DNA of 64,000 nucleotides from Prochilodus magdalenae (GCA_024036415.1 JAMWET010001888.1:444001-508000); one strand, 5' to 3'; positions 52,426-62,966 are shown, counted from the stretch's first letter. Notes: generated from the sequence alone by a model not told the origin. Translations and numbers: made by a program.

Positions 52426-52465
<40 letters not shown>

Positions 52466-55400
52466 GGTTTAACACAGACATTTTCAACCATGTCCTGGAA
52501 CTGAAACAAATGCTCTACATCCATAACGTACCCCCAAGAACACTTGCAGACAGGACAAAAGAGTGGGCCTTGATCCAGTTCATAACTGCCACAGTCTCTG
52601 GTTGTACAAAATCCTCTCCATATGACTGGTCAGGAAAGTTGTTGCTCAAGTCTGTGTTCTGATTACTGCTGTATCTCACACCACCGCTGAAATCATTGGT
52701 GTTAAAATATCTTTGAGCTAAAAAAACAGAGAATTAATTGGATAATAAGTATCTGGGATGTATACTCATCATCAAAAATATGAAATATATAGCTGCATCC
52801 AGGAGGAATCAACTGACAGAAATAGAACTTAGTGGGAGAGTTTGACATCATAAGACATGCAAATGAATCATGCTTGGCTGTGCACGAGACATAGGTTGGG
52901 CATTATTGCTGTACCTGATTGACCCAACAGCATAAATGCCATAAATCATAAGATGAACGATTTACTGTCACGTATTACATGTCCAGCAGGCCTAGTGTCA
53001 CTCCACCTCCACCCCTACCACAAAATCTGCAGGAACTGTGTGAGAATATTCAAGCTGCGTGGGATGGGATTATTTCAGGACACCCCTTTGGAACCTCTAC
53101 AACTCCATGCCCAAGTGTCTGGCATGTTGTGTTAGCAAACATGGTGGCCCAATGCCATACTAAGAGACAGCGCTTCTGTATGTGTAGCTCAATGAATATT
53201 ACCCATGTCAGTCTAAATGTATTATCATTTATTGTTCCGGGTAGCCTTTATCTTCCTTCCCAATAGCACTGCAATCCCACACTTCCTTCTGGATGCCACC
53301 ATTCCGTCTCCATCTCGACAATGAGTGTATGTTACCACCATCCTGTGCATATTAGTCTCACCTTCCGATGCCATTTCATAGCCATCTGGGTTCATGGAAG
53401 GCAGTATGTGCACTCTTGTGCTGTTCACCAGCCGTGTGACTAAAGCCTCACTGCCATAACTGCTGCATAAGTACTCCACCAACTTCAAGAGCATCTCTTT
53501 GCCAACAGCATCGTTGCTGTGAAGATTTCCCACAAACATAATCTCCGGCTTACCTGTTCAAAAATGGCCAATGGAAAAAGCGCGTACAGATGTCAACGAA
53601 GCAAAGTAATCAGCTGCTTTGCACATGCATTACTGTGGCTCAAAAAAAAAGACATTACAAAAGATATGTACATTCTAAAATAGCGTTTTTAATTTACTAT
53701 TGTGGAATAAAAGTGTGTGTAAACAGCAATAAAAGCTCAACAAGGTGTACCTGGCTGATCAATGCCAGCATTAGTGGATATTTCCATGACGTACAGCTCC
53801 CTGCCCCGCGCTGACAGGCCAACAGAGTAGAGATGAGTGATGGAGGAATGAAGGGTGTTGATTTGCTGCAAGAACAGCTCCATGTCCAAATAACTGTGAT
53901 GACGGATCTCTTGTGGCTGGATTGAGGGCTCAGGAGTGGGAGCCCCTTGGCTGTCAAAGCTTTGAGCAGTTAGAGTAAACGCTGTTGTTGGTACAGAGCT
54001 TGTGAGAGATTCTGCCATTTGCATTTCTTTGCTCTTCTCCTTCGTTAAGGTGAAGTTCAATGGAGTGGGTTCGTCTTCGGTTACTAGTACGTTGCTTACA
54101 GTCTCAGGAAGGTACCTGAAACAAAACGTTAATTAAGACAAAACGTTAAATCCCAGTTAACAGAGGCTGTTTTACAAAGTTTGATCAGTTTTAAAGGCTT
54201 TTCTTATAAAGTACAGTCATACAATGTTTCAGATTATGCGCCAGGGTCAAATCACATTATGTGAACTTGGTGAGGGCTCCATGGTGCCAACAGCTTGACA
54301 AATCAAGATGGAATAGGAGTACTGAACCAAAGGCATCAGTTGCTTCTACCTTTACATTTATACGCCAGCCTCATTCAAAACCAACCAAGACAAAGTGGAC
54401 TCAATGAATGAAATACACATATTAGATTATGAAGTCACACTGGATTCCTTGACCTCCTCTACAAATGTACCTCTGTTGTTTACATTTACATTTATGGCAT
54501 TTAGCTGACGCTCTTATCCAGAGCGACTTACAAGGTTAATCATATTACAGGTAGGTCAATGTGGTGTTAGGAGTCTTGCCCAAGGACTCTTACTGGTGTA
54601 GCACAGCATAGTCACCTAGACCGGGAATCGAACCCTAGTCTCCCACATGTAGTGGTGATGTACGCTGAGCTACACCAACCACACGTGTTGTGCCATCTCC
54701 CTGGATGAATAGGCTTAAGTTCTTTAAAGCAGTGTTTCTTAACCCTGGTCCTGGAGACATCCTGCTCTGCACATATTTGTGGGCGCCCTGTTTAACACAT
54801 CCACTGTAACTCTGAAAGTCAAGTCAACATTTATTTATATAGTGCCTTTTACAATAGATGTTGTCACAAAGCAGCTTTACAAAGAATCTGGTGTCCAAGC
54901 CCCTACTGAGCGAGCCAAGGGCGACAGAGGCAAGGAGAAAGTGCCTCAGTTCAAAAGGAAAAAACCTCAAGAGGAAACAAGACTCAAAAGGGGAAACCAG
55001 CCTTCTCATGTTAACACTAGATAAGACAAGCACAGGAAAAAGACAAGCAAAGGACAGAAGGGCTTGTTAACGGGCTGATAAGTTCATTTAGGTGTGCTGG
55101 GAGCAGAGAAAGCTCTAAAATGCAGTGCAGTGTGCCTCCAGGACCAGGTTTTAACGCTGCTCTAAAACTCTATTGAATGAAGTGAGACTGTGTTAACTAC
55201 CCAGAGGAGCTGGCTGTAATGTTGTATATTCCAGGCAGCAGCAAGCGGAAGTAATCGCCAAATATCCACGTTGTGATGATGTGATCGATTCCAGCCACTG
55301 ATATGTTTGCACTTGGGAGACCCATTCCTCCAATAGTCATGACGTAACCTTTGACCCCCATATGAACCTGAAAAAGAAAAGACTTGTGAATCCTCTTTCG

Positions 55401-57677
55401 TTACAAAGCACGCTGTAGTTCACCAGAAACTTTAACTTTTACTGAACTAAGATTCAGGCTGTTTAATAATATAGTCACCTGACCCAAAGGCAAATCTAAT
55501 TCTAAAATACAGACACTTTATAAGTGCTTCATGAATGATTTGTTTTGGCCTGTTTAAAAAAAGGTTAACTGAAGGACTATATGACACTACAAGGCCACAA
55601 TGCATCACTTCATCTGCATTTCCATACCTTCTCCATGTAGGTCAGTAGGGCTTCCCTGTTATTGTTCCACTCTGTAAACAGTTCTGAAGCCAATGGGTAC
55701 TTGCAGCAGCTCAGTTCAAAAGTGACTTCAAAACAATTTCCTTTAAGGTAATTGAAGTCCTGCATGCCTCCTACAATTTAAATAAACATGAAAGCAATGC
55801 CACCATTCAAACATCTAGAACCTGCAGCAAATTAGCATCTGGATTAAACAGACACTAATGAGGCACATGCTTGCACTTTACCTGGCACGTCATACCACTC
55901 CGCTCCATTTGTAATGCCATCTCTAAACTGCTGGATGGGGCTTTCAGGGCACTGAGGCCTGCCCTCTCTCATAACGGGGTGGTTTTCAGCATACGTCTGT
56001 GCCAAATAGCGGAAGAGGGCATCGTCTGGAGCTTTGCTGTACATCCCTGACATGACGTGTGAGCTGGAGTCATCAAAGGGGTAGCTGGCAACTACTGAGC
56101 CTCCATGTAAGTTACCTGAGAGAACAAACCTTGAGACAAAGACAAGAGTTCAGGAATCAAAACATATCGTTCACTTCTGGGAAAACTGGGAGCTGGGAAC
56201 TAAGCTGCGAGTATTTCATATGCACTGCTTTTGCAAAGCCATGAAAGCCAACATGTTTACTGATATCCACCTATTTATGCTGCTTCCAAGCCTACTCGAA
56301 ATCTCCTACTAGCACTTTCAAGATGTCCAGCCAAACTGTTATTTGCAAGTAGTCAGCTTGGATTTGGGTGTCCAGACATCACCACCTTACCTGCATCCCA
56401 GCACCAATTCCAACTCAGGATTTGACATTGTCTCTGTTTGTCACATTTTGCCACAATGGAACTTTAAACAACAATTTTGATGCATGGAAACCGAACACAG
56501 TCACTCATTTCCCGCTATACCGTTTGTGTTGGTCACCCTCCAGTCCTTCATCAGTGGTCACAGGACGCTGCTCACAGGACACTGATGGCTTGATAGTTTT
56601 GGTCGATTGACTATTTTCGGTCCAGCAGTGACACTGAGGTGTCCAGCAGCACTGCTGTGTTTGATCCACTCACACCAGAACAACACAGCTCAATGACATG
56701 TGGTGCTATCCGTTGTGCCACATCAACCACAATACCTGCTCTGTGGTGGCCCTGTGAGGGTCCCCAGCCATTAAAGAACAGGGGAACAAAGTATACAGAG
56801 AAACAGATGGACTACAGTACAACTACTGTAGTACTCCTATATGGTCAGTGGAGCTAATAAAATGGGCAGTGAGTGCAAATACAAGGAGGTGTAGCTAAAG
56901 AAGTGGCCACTCTGCATCTATGTAAGATATAAGCCTCTAATGCCTGTAATGTAGGACAAATAATGAAATATAATAGAAACAGATTATTCTTTTGATGATA
57001 TTGGAAATACAAATAGACATAAAATGACCTGAATATGGACACTGTAGTGTAGATCATTAAAAACACAGTTTTAGTGAAGCCTACTTTTTCTGTAAAATCC
57101 ACTTAATGACAGCTGCAACTTCAGGGGCATCACTTTCCAGGGCACTCGAGGGATCAAACTGGTCAGGAAAACTGCGGTTGAGATCGACGTGTTGGGCATT
57201 TTCCCGGCCCACGCTGCTGCCCGCACAGTCCCCCTCTGTTGCCTTCTCAAAGCCGTCCGGGTTCATACTGGGCATGATGTAAATGTCTGTGCCGTTGATG
57301 AGTGCAGTCACTCGGGGGTCGGCTCCGTAGCGAGACAGGAGGTACTCAATGAGGTAAACCAGCACCTGTCTGGACACCGCCTCGTCTCCGTGCATGTTAC
57401 CGACATATTTGAAGCGAGGCTTCCCAGGCTCGTTTCTACCCGGATGAGAGGTCACTCTCACAACCCAAAGCTCTCTGCCTTCTACCGACCTCCCGACGCT
57501 CGCCAGGCTGCAAATTTGCGGATACCTTTCAGCAAACCCTTTAAGACGCCGTGTAAGATCCACATAATTGTAGTATTTGTTGTACGTTTCCTCATTATAC
57601 TCATATATACAGTTCACAAGGTATAGAAGGTGCAAAGCGGCGAAAAGCAGTGATAAACTCAACCAGAGATTTGCCAT
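43993..57677 (-). CDS. cpd: Carboxypeptidase D, 21 coding exons
   Basis: I assembled 21 exons whose GT-AG boundaries and phases all agree (exon lists are in the three domain entries). They give 1301 aa; human CPD is about 1380 aa, also from 21 exons as I recall. The order is: signal peptide ([20 protein letters not shown]), carboxypeptidase domain I with its transthyretin-like domain, domain II with its own, domain III with its own, a transmembrane helix ([14 protein letters not shown]) and a tail ending [17 protein letters not shown] trims C-terminal Lys/Arg from peptides in the trans-Golgi and endosomes (family knowledge); the acidic tail fits its sorting role. The ATG at 57677 is chosen over one 20 codons upstream because only the later one begins directly with a signal peptide. 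Domain I keeps its catalytic residues; domains II and III do not. Confidence 0.95.
45310..45362. repeat. (CA)26 microsatellite in cpd intron
   Basis: A run of about 26 uninterrupted CA units lies about 60 bp upstream, in transcript direction, of cpd exon 20. Confidence 0.97.
45513..46228. mobile_element. Non-autonomous DNA element with inverted ends, in a cpd intron
   Basis: The left end is caccgatcagccataacatt followed by aaaaccacc; the right end is the matching ggtggttttaatgttaaggc. No open transposase remains. Internal phrases (tggactacagtctgtaaatg, ccagcaccacgtcagtgtca) match partial copies at 24.8, 41.5 and 56.5 kb. Repeats with this terminus are very common in otophysan fish, as far as I recall. 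Confidence 0.8.
46229..47285 (-). other. cpd: Remainder of cpd intron 19
   Basis: No exon was recognised. An asymmetric G-run/A-run block lies at 47102-47141. Confidence 0.5.
48985..49035. mobile_element. 3' end of a non-LTR retrotransposon (fragment)
   Basis: A (GATA)-like run is followed by actttattgatcccagaggg, a 3' terminus common among teleost LINE-like elements. Only this tail is present. Confidence 0.55.
49222..49530 (+). repeat. Interspersed repeat shared with 61.2 kb
   Basis: Shared phrases with 61225-61545 are 'catacaggtctaccagcagg'-type sequence, 'aattgtgcc' and 'ttaggcacgtttcactcac'. It probably derives from a Tc1-like element, but no frame remains. It sits in the intron between cpd exons 14 and 15. 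Confidence 0.6.
50229..53553 (-). CDS. cpd: cpd exons 6-12: degenerate domain II
   Basis: Exons: 53553-53362, 52717-52532, 52417-52335, 52250-52166, 51722-51577, 51381-51212 and 50504-50229. The HxxE zinc motif reads HSND (His517 kept, Glu to Asp520). The DLNR motif reads DLSN (Arg to Asn595). The NLHGG zinc His is Leu630 (SASVLGG). The catalytic Glu position in IELGC is Gly707 (SIGLGC). Exons 8 and 9 are also short and lack the usual HGITNGASWY segment. All junction phases stay compatible and no stop intervenes, so the domain is retained as an apparently inactive fold. Exon 11 and part of 12 form its transthyretin-like domain; exon 12 begins domain III. Confidence 0.9.
50529..50571. repeat. 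(CAAA)n microsatellite beside cpd exon 12
   Basis: About ten CAAA units lie 25 bp upstream, in transcript direction, of the exon 12 acceptor. Confidence 0.95.
52427..52465. repeat. (AAC)13 microsatellite at the cpd exon 8 acceptor
   Basis: On the transcribed strand the run reads (TTG)n and ends 9 bp before the exon 8 acceptor (tgctctcag). It stands where the pyrimidine tract should be. Confidence 0.95.
52765..53335 (+). mobile_element. Tc1-like family A copy in cpd intron 6
   Basis: The left end is catcatcaaaaatatgaaat with 'catccaggaggaatcaac'; the right end is 'acttccttctggatgccac'. The plus strand keeps decayed transposase C-terminal sequence ([17 protein letters not shown]). It occupies almost the whole intron and stops within about 30 bp of exon 6. 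Confidence 0.75.
53751..57677 (-). CDS. cpd: cpd exons 1-5: signal peptide, active domain I, linker
   Basis: Exons: 57677-57085, 56129-55882, 55770-55628, 55367-55201 and 54115-53751. Domain I has the zinc ligands His96 and Glu99 ([10 protein letters not shown]) and His206 ([10 protein letters not shown]). The substrate Arg168 is in [11 protein letters not shown] and the catalytic Glu299 in [13 protein letters not shown]. Everything required for a working metallocarboxypeptidase is therefore present. Exon 4 encodes most of the transthyretin-like domain (VHMGVKGYV onward). Exon 5 carries a Ser/Thr/Pro-rich linker (residues about 405-455) and the start of domain II. Confidence 0.95.
54481..54690 (-). 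mobile_element. tRNA-derived SINE in cpd intron 4
   Basis: On the minus strand the element has an A box (tggtgtagctcagcgta) and a clear B box (gggttcgattcccggtct). Its tail reads tggataagagcgtcagctaa. It matches the SINE at 26.7 kb and is better preserved. Confidence 0.9.
54730..55175 (+). repeat. Interspersed repeat 'tttatatagtgccttttaca' in cpd intron 4
   Basis: The block includes 'caacatttatttatatagtg', 'gttgtcacaaagcagcttta' and 'aacctcaagaggaaacaaga', phrases of a repeat that I recall as frequent in otophysan genomes. Short flanking pieces (ctggtcctggagac) recur near 60.85 kb. Confidence 0.6.
56515..56885 (+). mobile_element. 'gtgacactgacgtggtg' family copy in cpd intron 1
   Basis: Shared phrases are 'cagcagtgacactgaggtgt', 'aatacctgctctgtggtggc' and 'acagatggactacagtacaa'. 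The terminal inverted repeats are missing or degraded. Confidence 0.65.
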
Positions 57678-57739
57678 TGTTACTGAATTGCTGACCTCTG
57701 ACCTCCATCTAATACACGCGCACGAGTTTCCCGCCACAT

Positions 57740-58215
57740 CAAGCGGAAGTGTCGCGTGGAGCTAAAGGCAGCTGCTGCCTAACGATAGCTGAATATACTC
57801 TCGGGCTGCGTCTCAAATGAGCTCATGAATGTTCCCTACATAGTGCACTACAAGGAAGAATGCAATAACGATGCTGCTTTCAAACGGTTTGACTTTTACT
57901 TTTACGTTCACTTGTTATATGTTTTATGTATTTTACGTCACCCAGTAGTTATATGTGTACAGTTGGTTTAACTGGAAAATTGTGATGTGCCCGACTTCCA
58001 TCTTGTCTGTTGCTCTGTGGTTGCTGGAAATAATTTTTGACAGATAAAACTATGAACACTTGAAACCATGCCTGAAACCAAAACATACTTAGTACCGGTT
58101 AGTTTTTGAGTACAGTAATAACTACAATGCAACAGGAAACAGAAATGGTGGACGGAGATGCGATGACAGCTGCACCAGAAATGTTGTGTAAAAGTCCGGT
58201 TATTCATTTACAGTA
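57740..58215. other. cpd upstream region
   Basis: GC content is moderate near 57740-57800, as expected of a promoter, with no TATA box seen. A short repeat-like phrase (ccctacatagtgcactacaa) lies at 57834. Confidence 0.4.
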
Positions 58216-58221
58216 TTCGGG

Positions 58222-58470
58222 CCAGATCTGGACCTCAGCGATTAGTCTTTCTCACTTTACAATCTGCTGGCCAGATCTGGACCTCAGCGATTAGTCTTTC
58301 TCACTTTACAATCTACTGGCCAGATCTGGACCTCAACGATTAGTCTTTCTCACCTTACAATCTACTGGCCAGATCTGGACCTCAACGATTAGTCTTTCTC
58401 ACCTTACAATCTACTGGCTAGATCTGGACCTCAACGATTAGTCTTTCTGACTTTACAGTATATGGGCCCG
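58222..58470. repeat. Tandem array, 49-bp unit, five copies
   Basis: Units start at 58222, 58271, 58320, 58369 and 58418 with ccagatctggacctca. Each passes through 'gattagtctttctca' and ends 'caatctactgg'. Copies differ at few positions. More diverged units continue to about 58565. Confidence 0.95.
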
Positions 58471-58565
58471 ATCTGACCACACTTTTAAACATGATCACTT
58501 GACAGTGTGTGGGCCAGATCTGGGGCACATCCATTTGTGTTACTCACTTTACAGTATGTGAGCCA

Positions 58566-60150
58566 AAGCAACTGAGTTGGGCCACATCTATTAGTTCTAC
58601 TGACTTTCACTTTCTACTGACTCTAACTGCTGTTGGAAGAAAACCTCAAATCTGCATTTAAGTTTTTCTGTTTTTGACATAATTTGGAAATGCCTGTTGG
58701 CCTTTACATTGTGTGTAACTTTCATGATGGATGAACCAAATACAAATCACCCAATATACTTGGGGGGAAAGGTGTCTGGTTCCTCTGACTTACAATAAAA
58801 GTAAAGTGTGTTTTTCCTTTCTTTTATCTTACAGATAAGAGGTTTTGTTGTGACAGTAGTGATATGCTGGTTTTGTTGGTGAGCAGCCTAGTAAACTAAC
58901 CACCATAAAAGCATCCATAACACATCATATGCTGATTGTGCTGGTAATCAGCAATGCTGGTGTAGGCAGTTTATTTTTCTAAGGAGTACAGAATCATATG
59001 AGTTTCAGCCCTTATTAATTAATCATATAATGAACTGAGCAGATAGGCCAGTTATCCAAGCTAGAAATTATTTGTTCTAAAGACGTTCTGAGAATATGCA
59101 GTGTTCTACTTAAGTTCTCGGGAAGAAGTTTTCTTTTAGTTCCCAAAATGTTAGGTAGAAGGTAGAAGATCATTCTCTAAATACGTTCTGTCATCTCAGG
59201 TCTCAGTGACACCCATAAACCATTTTCTGAATGTTCCCTTGTGAATGTTTTTCATTTGTTATCGTGTTCTGTCTTAGTTAACAGGTAACATTATAGGAAC
59301 ATTATCTAAAATGATACACGTTTAAAATTAGACTTAGACTAAAAGACTTTCTTTAAAACTATTTTAGAACTTGTTGGTAAGGTTAACCAAAGTTCTGGCA
59401 AACGTTACCTGCTAGCTGAAATTGAGCATCTATAAAGCATTTCCTCCCAGAAGAAGAGTCTGTTTGACCAGTCAGAGTAAAATATTCAAATCGTTTAGCT
59501 TGTATGGCTGGTGGATCATTTGATAACTCTAGAATATATTATGATGGAGCTAAAATGCTGTAATTGGGTTTTCTGGGCACAGATTAAGTTTAATCCTAGT
59601 CAAAAACTGGCTGTTCAGTAGCACATCTCTGTTTAGTCCTGGATTTGGTGTCATTTGTTTACTCTAAGTAAATTAGAGTAAAATATCAGTAAAAGAAAAC
59701 ATTAAAAATGTAGAGATTATGTGTGTCCAGGAAACTTCTCAATGATCTGATTCCTGGACACTGGTGAGGTGTAGTATTGGATAAACTGCAGTGCTAGTGA
59801 TGAGTAATTACTAATTCTTTTTGGTCTCAGGTTGGGCTAAACCTGGGCCTGTGAAATTGGCCTTGTATGTACCGTTCAGAGTGTTATGTGGCACCATAAG
59901 GAGTTTGAAGTCTAGATTTAGCTTTCTGTCTAGGTCAGTTGAGAGTCAGTAGAGTCAGCTATCCCAGTTCTTCCAAATGACCAGCAGTAATACCATCTGC
60001 TGTACTTGACTGACCTTTTTGGTTGGCCGAACTGTTAGGATTCATAACCAAATGATAAATTCTGTGTGCTGCTGTATCTGATACTACGTTTGATTCAGTT
60101 GCAGCTGCTGAGTATGTTGTTTCAAGTTCTGGAGAAGCTTGTACTCATCT
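58566..60150. other. Intergenic stretch between cpd and cryba1
   Basis: No gene was recognised on either strand. Confidence 0.4.
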
Positions 60151-60170
60151 ATTATGCAGAGGAGGGAGGC

Positions 60171-60479
60171 TATAAAAGAAGCACACGACACATGCTCGAT
60201 TAACATCCTTCGTCTTTCTGTAGCTCTTTTGCTTGCTTGCTTTATTCATCAAGTCTCACAATGAAGTTGACCATGACAAGCGCAAATGATGGTCGCAATG
60301 AAAGTAGAGCAACGTCCCAGGCGTTTTGCGGCACTGCAGCCTACTGGCCGCAGCACCAAACCTTTCAGGATTTTCACTTGCTGAATTTCACTCTTGGTTC
60401 GTCGTTCCCTCTATCTGTAGTTTTGTCTTTCTTTCCTCGAGAGGTGGGTTTAAAAAGTGCTGTGGACATGTTACATTGA
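60171..60479 (+). other. TATA-box plus short ORF, opposite to cryba1
   Basis: A consensus TATAAAAG at 60171 is followed about 90 bp later by an ATG at 60261 in good context (tcacaatgaag). The frame has 72 codons (MKLTMTSANDGRNESR at its start, ending SAVDMLH). I recognise no family. It overlaps the possible 3' UTR of cryba1 on the other strand. It could be a small gene, an old pseudogene or chance. Confidence 0.3.
60241..60246 (-). terminator. cryba1: Poly(A) signal candidate of cryba1
   Basis: A minus-strand AATAAA lies about 355 nt after the cryba1 stop codon. No closer signal was seen. Confidence 0.4.
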
Positions 60480-60600
60480 TGTAGCACCAGTTTCTCAGCC
60501 AGCAGTCCTAGGCTTTGGGTCGGTTCTGCAGGTCTGTCTACGGAGGGGCGGAGGGATTGGAGGGGGATACTGGAGTGAGGAAGGACACAGATGATTCAGC

Positions 60601-62966
60601 TCAGTGCTGGATCCTACGGATGGACTGGATCTGGGGAGTGTGGGAGTGGGTCCCGAATTCCCTGTAGTGTCTGTACTCGCCTCCGTGGCAGTCACACTCC
60701 ATGATGTACTGGTAGCCACGATAACCAGGGTACTGGTAGCACACCCAGCTGGAAGAGGGGAGTGAATAAAGCAAAGCCAGTCAGTGCCATCAGTGCCTTT
60801 AGCTATGTTGCATGTTATCACATGAAGACATTTTTTCTGGAGCAGTGTTTCTCCACCCTGGTCCTGGAGGCACCGTGCCCTGCACATTTCAGAGCTTACC
60901 CTACTCCCAACACACCTGACTCAACGTTTGAGCTTTAATAAGCTCTTTCAGAGTTGCAGGGGTGTAGAATACATAAACACACATCTGCCTATTCACCTAC
61001 AGTAGTTAAGCCGGGCTCACTCACACTGGACTGCTTTTGAATGAGGCGCCATTCACTGCAGTCAATCAGAGCAGCGCTCAGACTTAAGACGATCATGTGA
61101 GCTCACTGGACTAAAATTGTATTCACCTAGCGTGTTTAAGATGGTAGTAACTTCAGGCTCCTGCAGATGGCGCTGCAAAAGGATGATGGGTCTATAAATA
61201 TCTGCGGGATGTGAGTGACCAGTTCCATGTATGGAAAGTGGCTCCAAAGCAGACATTAGTGATTGACTGCTTGATTGCATCTGGGCGTGCCAAAGAACAT
61301 AGTGTGAAGGAAGTAGGTGTAAGCAGTATTTGCAGGTGTTTGGAGGCGTGTGGTCATACAGGTCTACCAGCAGGGGCTAAAATCCCAGCCTATTGGAAAT
61401 TCTCCTCGGAATTGTGCCAGGGAAGGGACCAAATCTGGGCAGACTGTACCATTCTATGATGCAAGAGTGTCTGAACATGCCAAATCACAGCTGTTATTGA
61501 AGCTGTTAGGTACATTTCAGTTACAGGTGAGCAGTTTTTTGGACAGGGAGCTTAAAATGATGACCGTTATAGTCCATAACCACACATAACTATTATAAAA
61601 GGATGTCATAAACTCGAAGGATAGAAAATGGACCCTTTATCATCTACTTATAGTGGAGCTACAACAGGAGATACTCACGCGCCACTCTGGACCTGCATCG
61701 AGCCAATCTCATTATTGTGCCAGCCCATAGCCTGCAGGGAGGGGTAGTCATCACACAGGTCCCACTGTCTGCCCATCATGTTCTCACACTCCCACACACA
61801 CATGCGGGACTCCTTGTGGCTCTGCTCCAATAGGAAGAAGAGAAAGAATTGGACTTGAGGTCTTGCCATTTGCTCAGAGCACCTGCTTACATTGCGGATG
61901 AGGCTTGATCACAATTGAGACATATCATCTTTGCTCCCTGATGCTGTTTCAGGCAACGGTACATAATGAATATCAATAAGGTTATCAAGCTGTGATGCGT
62001 GTGTGGTTGGCGTTAGATCACTCACAGCGGAACAGATGGGGCGGAAAGACATCATCCTCTCAACACGGTAGCCGTTGCTTCCCATGTAGGCCTCGAAGCA
62101 AGGGTAGTCTCCCTTTTCCAGGACAAACTGTTGGCCATTGAAGCTGGTATGCTCATAACCCACCCAGCTGGGTGTCAGAAAAACAAAGAACGAACACAGA
62201 GGATGGGAAAAGGGGCAGATGAGTGTGAAAGACAGGCACACTCCAAATGCTAGAACACTAACATGCTGTGTTGGTGGGCCATGTGGCAGTACAATGGTAT
62301 TTGGACTGAGAATAATCTGGCAACCAAAAACTTCCAGGGAACAGAGGCCCTGTGGTCAGAAATTGACCATTGATGTAGTGCTAATACAGGGGTGCACAAC
62401 TCGCCAGCACGGTTTGGTAGTTTACCTGCTCAAGCACACCTGTTTCAACTCATTGCCAGGTTTGGCGGGTGTGCTTGAGTAGGAACTGCCAAACTGTGCT
62501 GTGCTGTGCTGGCGAGGGACACCGGCCCTCCAGGACTGGAATTGTGCACCCCTGTGCTAACACAATGGGCCGAAAAAGAAGTCTCCACTCCCGCAAAGTC
62601 TGGCCAGAAAACGTAAAGAAAGCTGTAGCTACTCACGCTCCACACTCCACCTTCAGGGAGCGGACGTTCTCCATGCCGTACTCCATAACGTTCTTGCAGC
62701 AGGAGGTGAACTCCCACCATCTGCCCTGGTAGTACTCCTGGTCATAAACGGTGATCTGATGGAAAACACAGATGCATGTAACCACATGTTTGTGTCAAGA
62801 GAAAGCTCAGAGTCCCAGCATGCTGATTATTGGTGGACAGTGACAGCCATTCAATGAAATGAAATATTGATGTCCTTGTTGGATCGTCCTAAATCCAGGA
62901 AGGTCCAGTGGCAGACTTTACCTTCCATGGTCCCATGGGCATGTTCATCTGGTTTGTCAAAGCCAT
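60601..62966 (-). CDS. cryba1: Beta-crystallin A1
   Basis: Coding exons: 62966-62922, 62755-62637, 62167-62026, 61821-61679 and 60748-60601, giving 198 aa, the same length as human beta-A1. All phases fit. After a short arm ([15 protein letters not shown]) come four Greek-key motifs, one per exon: [56 protein letters not shown] and [19 protein letters not shown]. The protein ends SIRRIQH. It is a structural, refractive protein of the eye lens that forms dimers and oligomers. The SHKES linker and [11 protein letters not shown] stretch favour CRYBA1 over CRYBA2 or A4. Which teleost paralogue it is remains open. Confidence 0.95.
61225..61545 (+). repeat. Interspersed repeat in cryba1 last intron
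   Basis: It shares 'caggtctaccagcagggg' and 'tacatttcagttacaggtga' with the 49.2-49.5 kb copy and with short pieces at 4.06 and 30.7 kb. Confidence 0.6.
62386..62556. repeat. MITE-like inverted repeat in cryba1 intron
   Basis: It begins caggggtgcacaac and ends with the complement 'attgtgcacccctg'. Internal arms (gctcaagcacacctg / ggtgtgcttgag) also pair, giving about 170 bp of hairpin-forming DNA. Confidence 0.8.

Noticed and set aside
57189..57626. 145-codon plus-strand frame over cpd exon 1
   Set aside because: It is a shadow of the strongly conserved carboxypeptidase exon on the opposite strand.
57678..57737. Upstream in-frame ATG of cpd (MAGNSCACIRWRS)
   Set aside because: Starting there would bury the signal peptide behind 20 polar residues; the later ATG begins directly with the hydrophobic signal.
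60495..60887. 130-codon minus-strand frame across cryba1 last exon
   Set aside because: It is out of frame with the crystallin exon, which matches the family over its full length.
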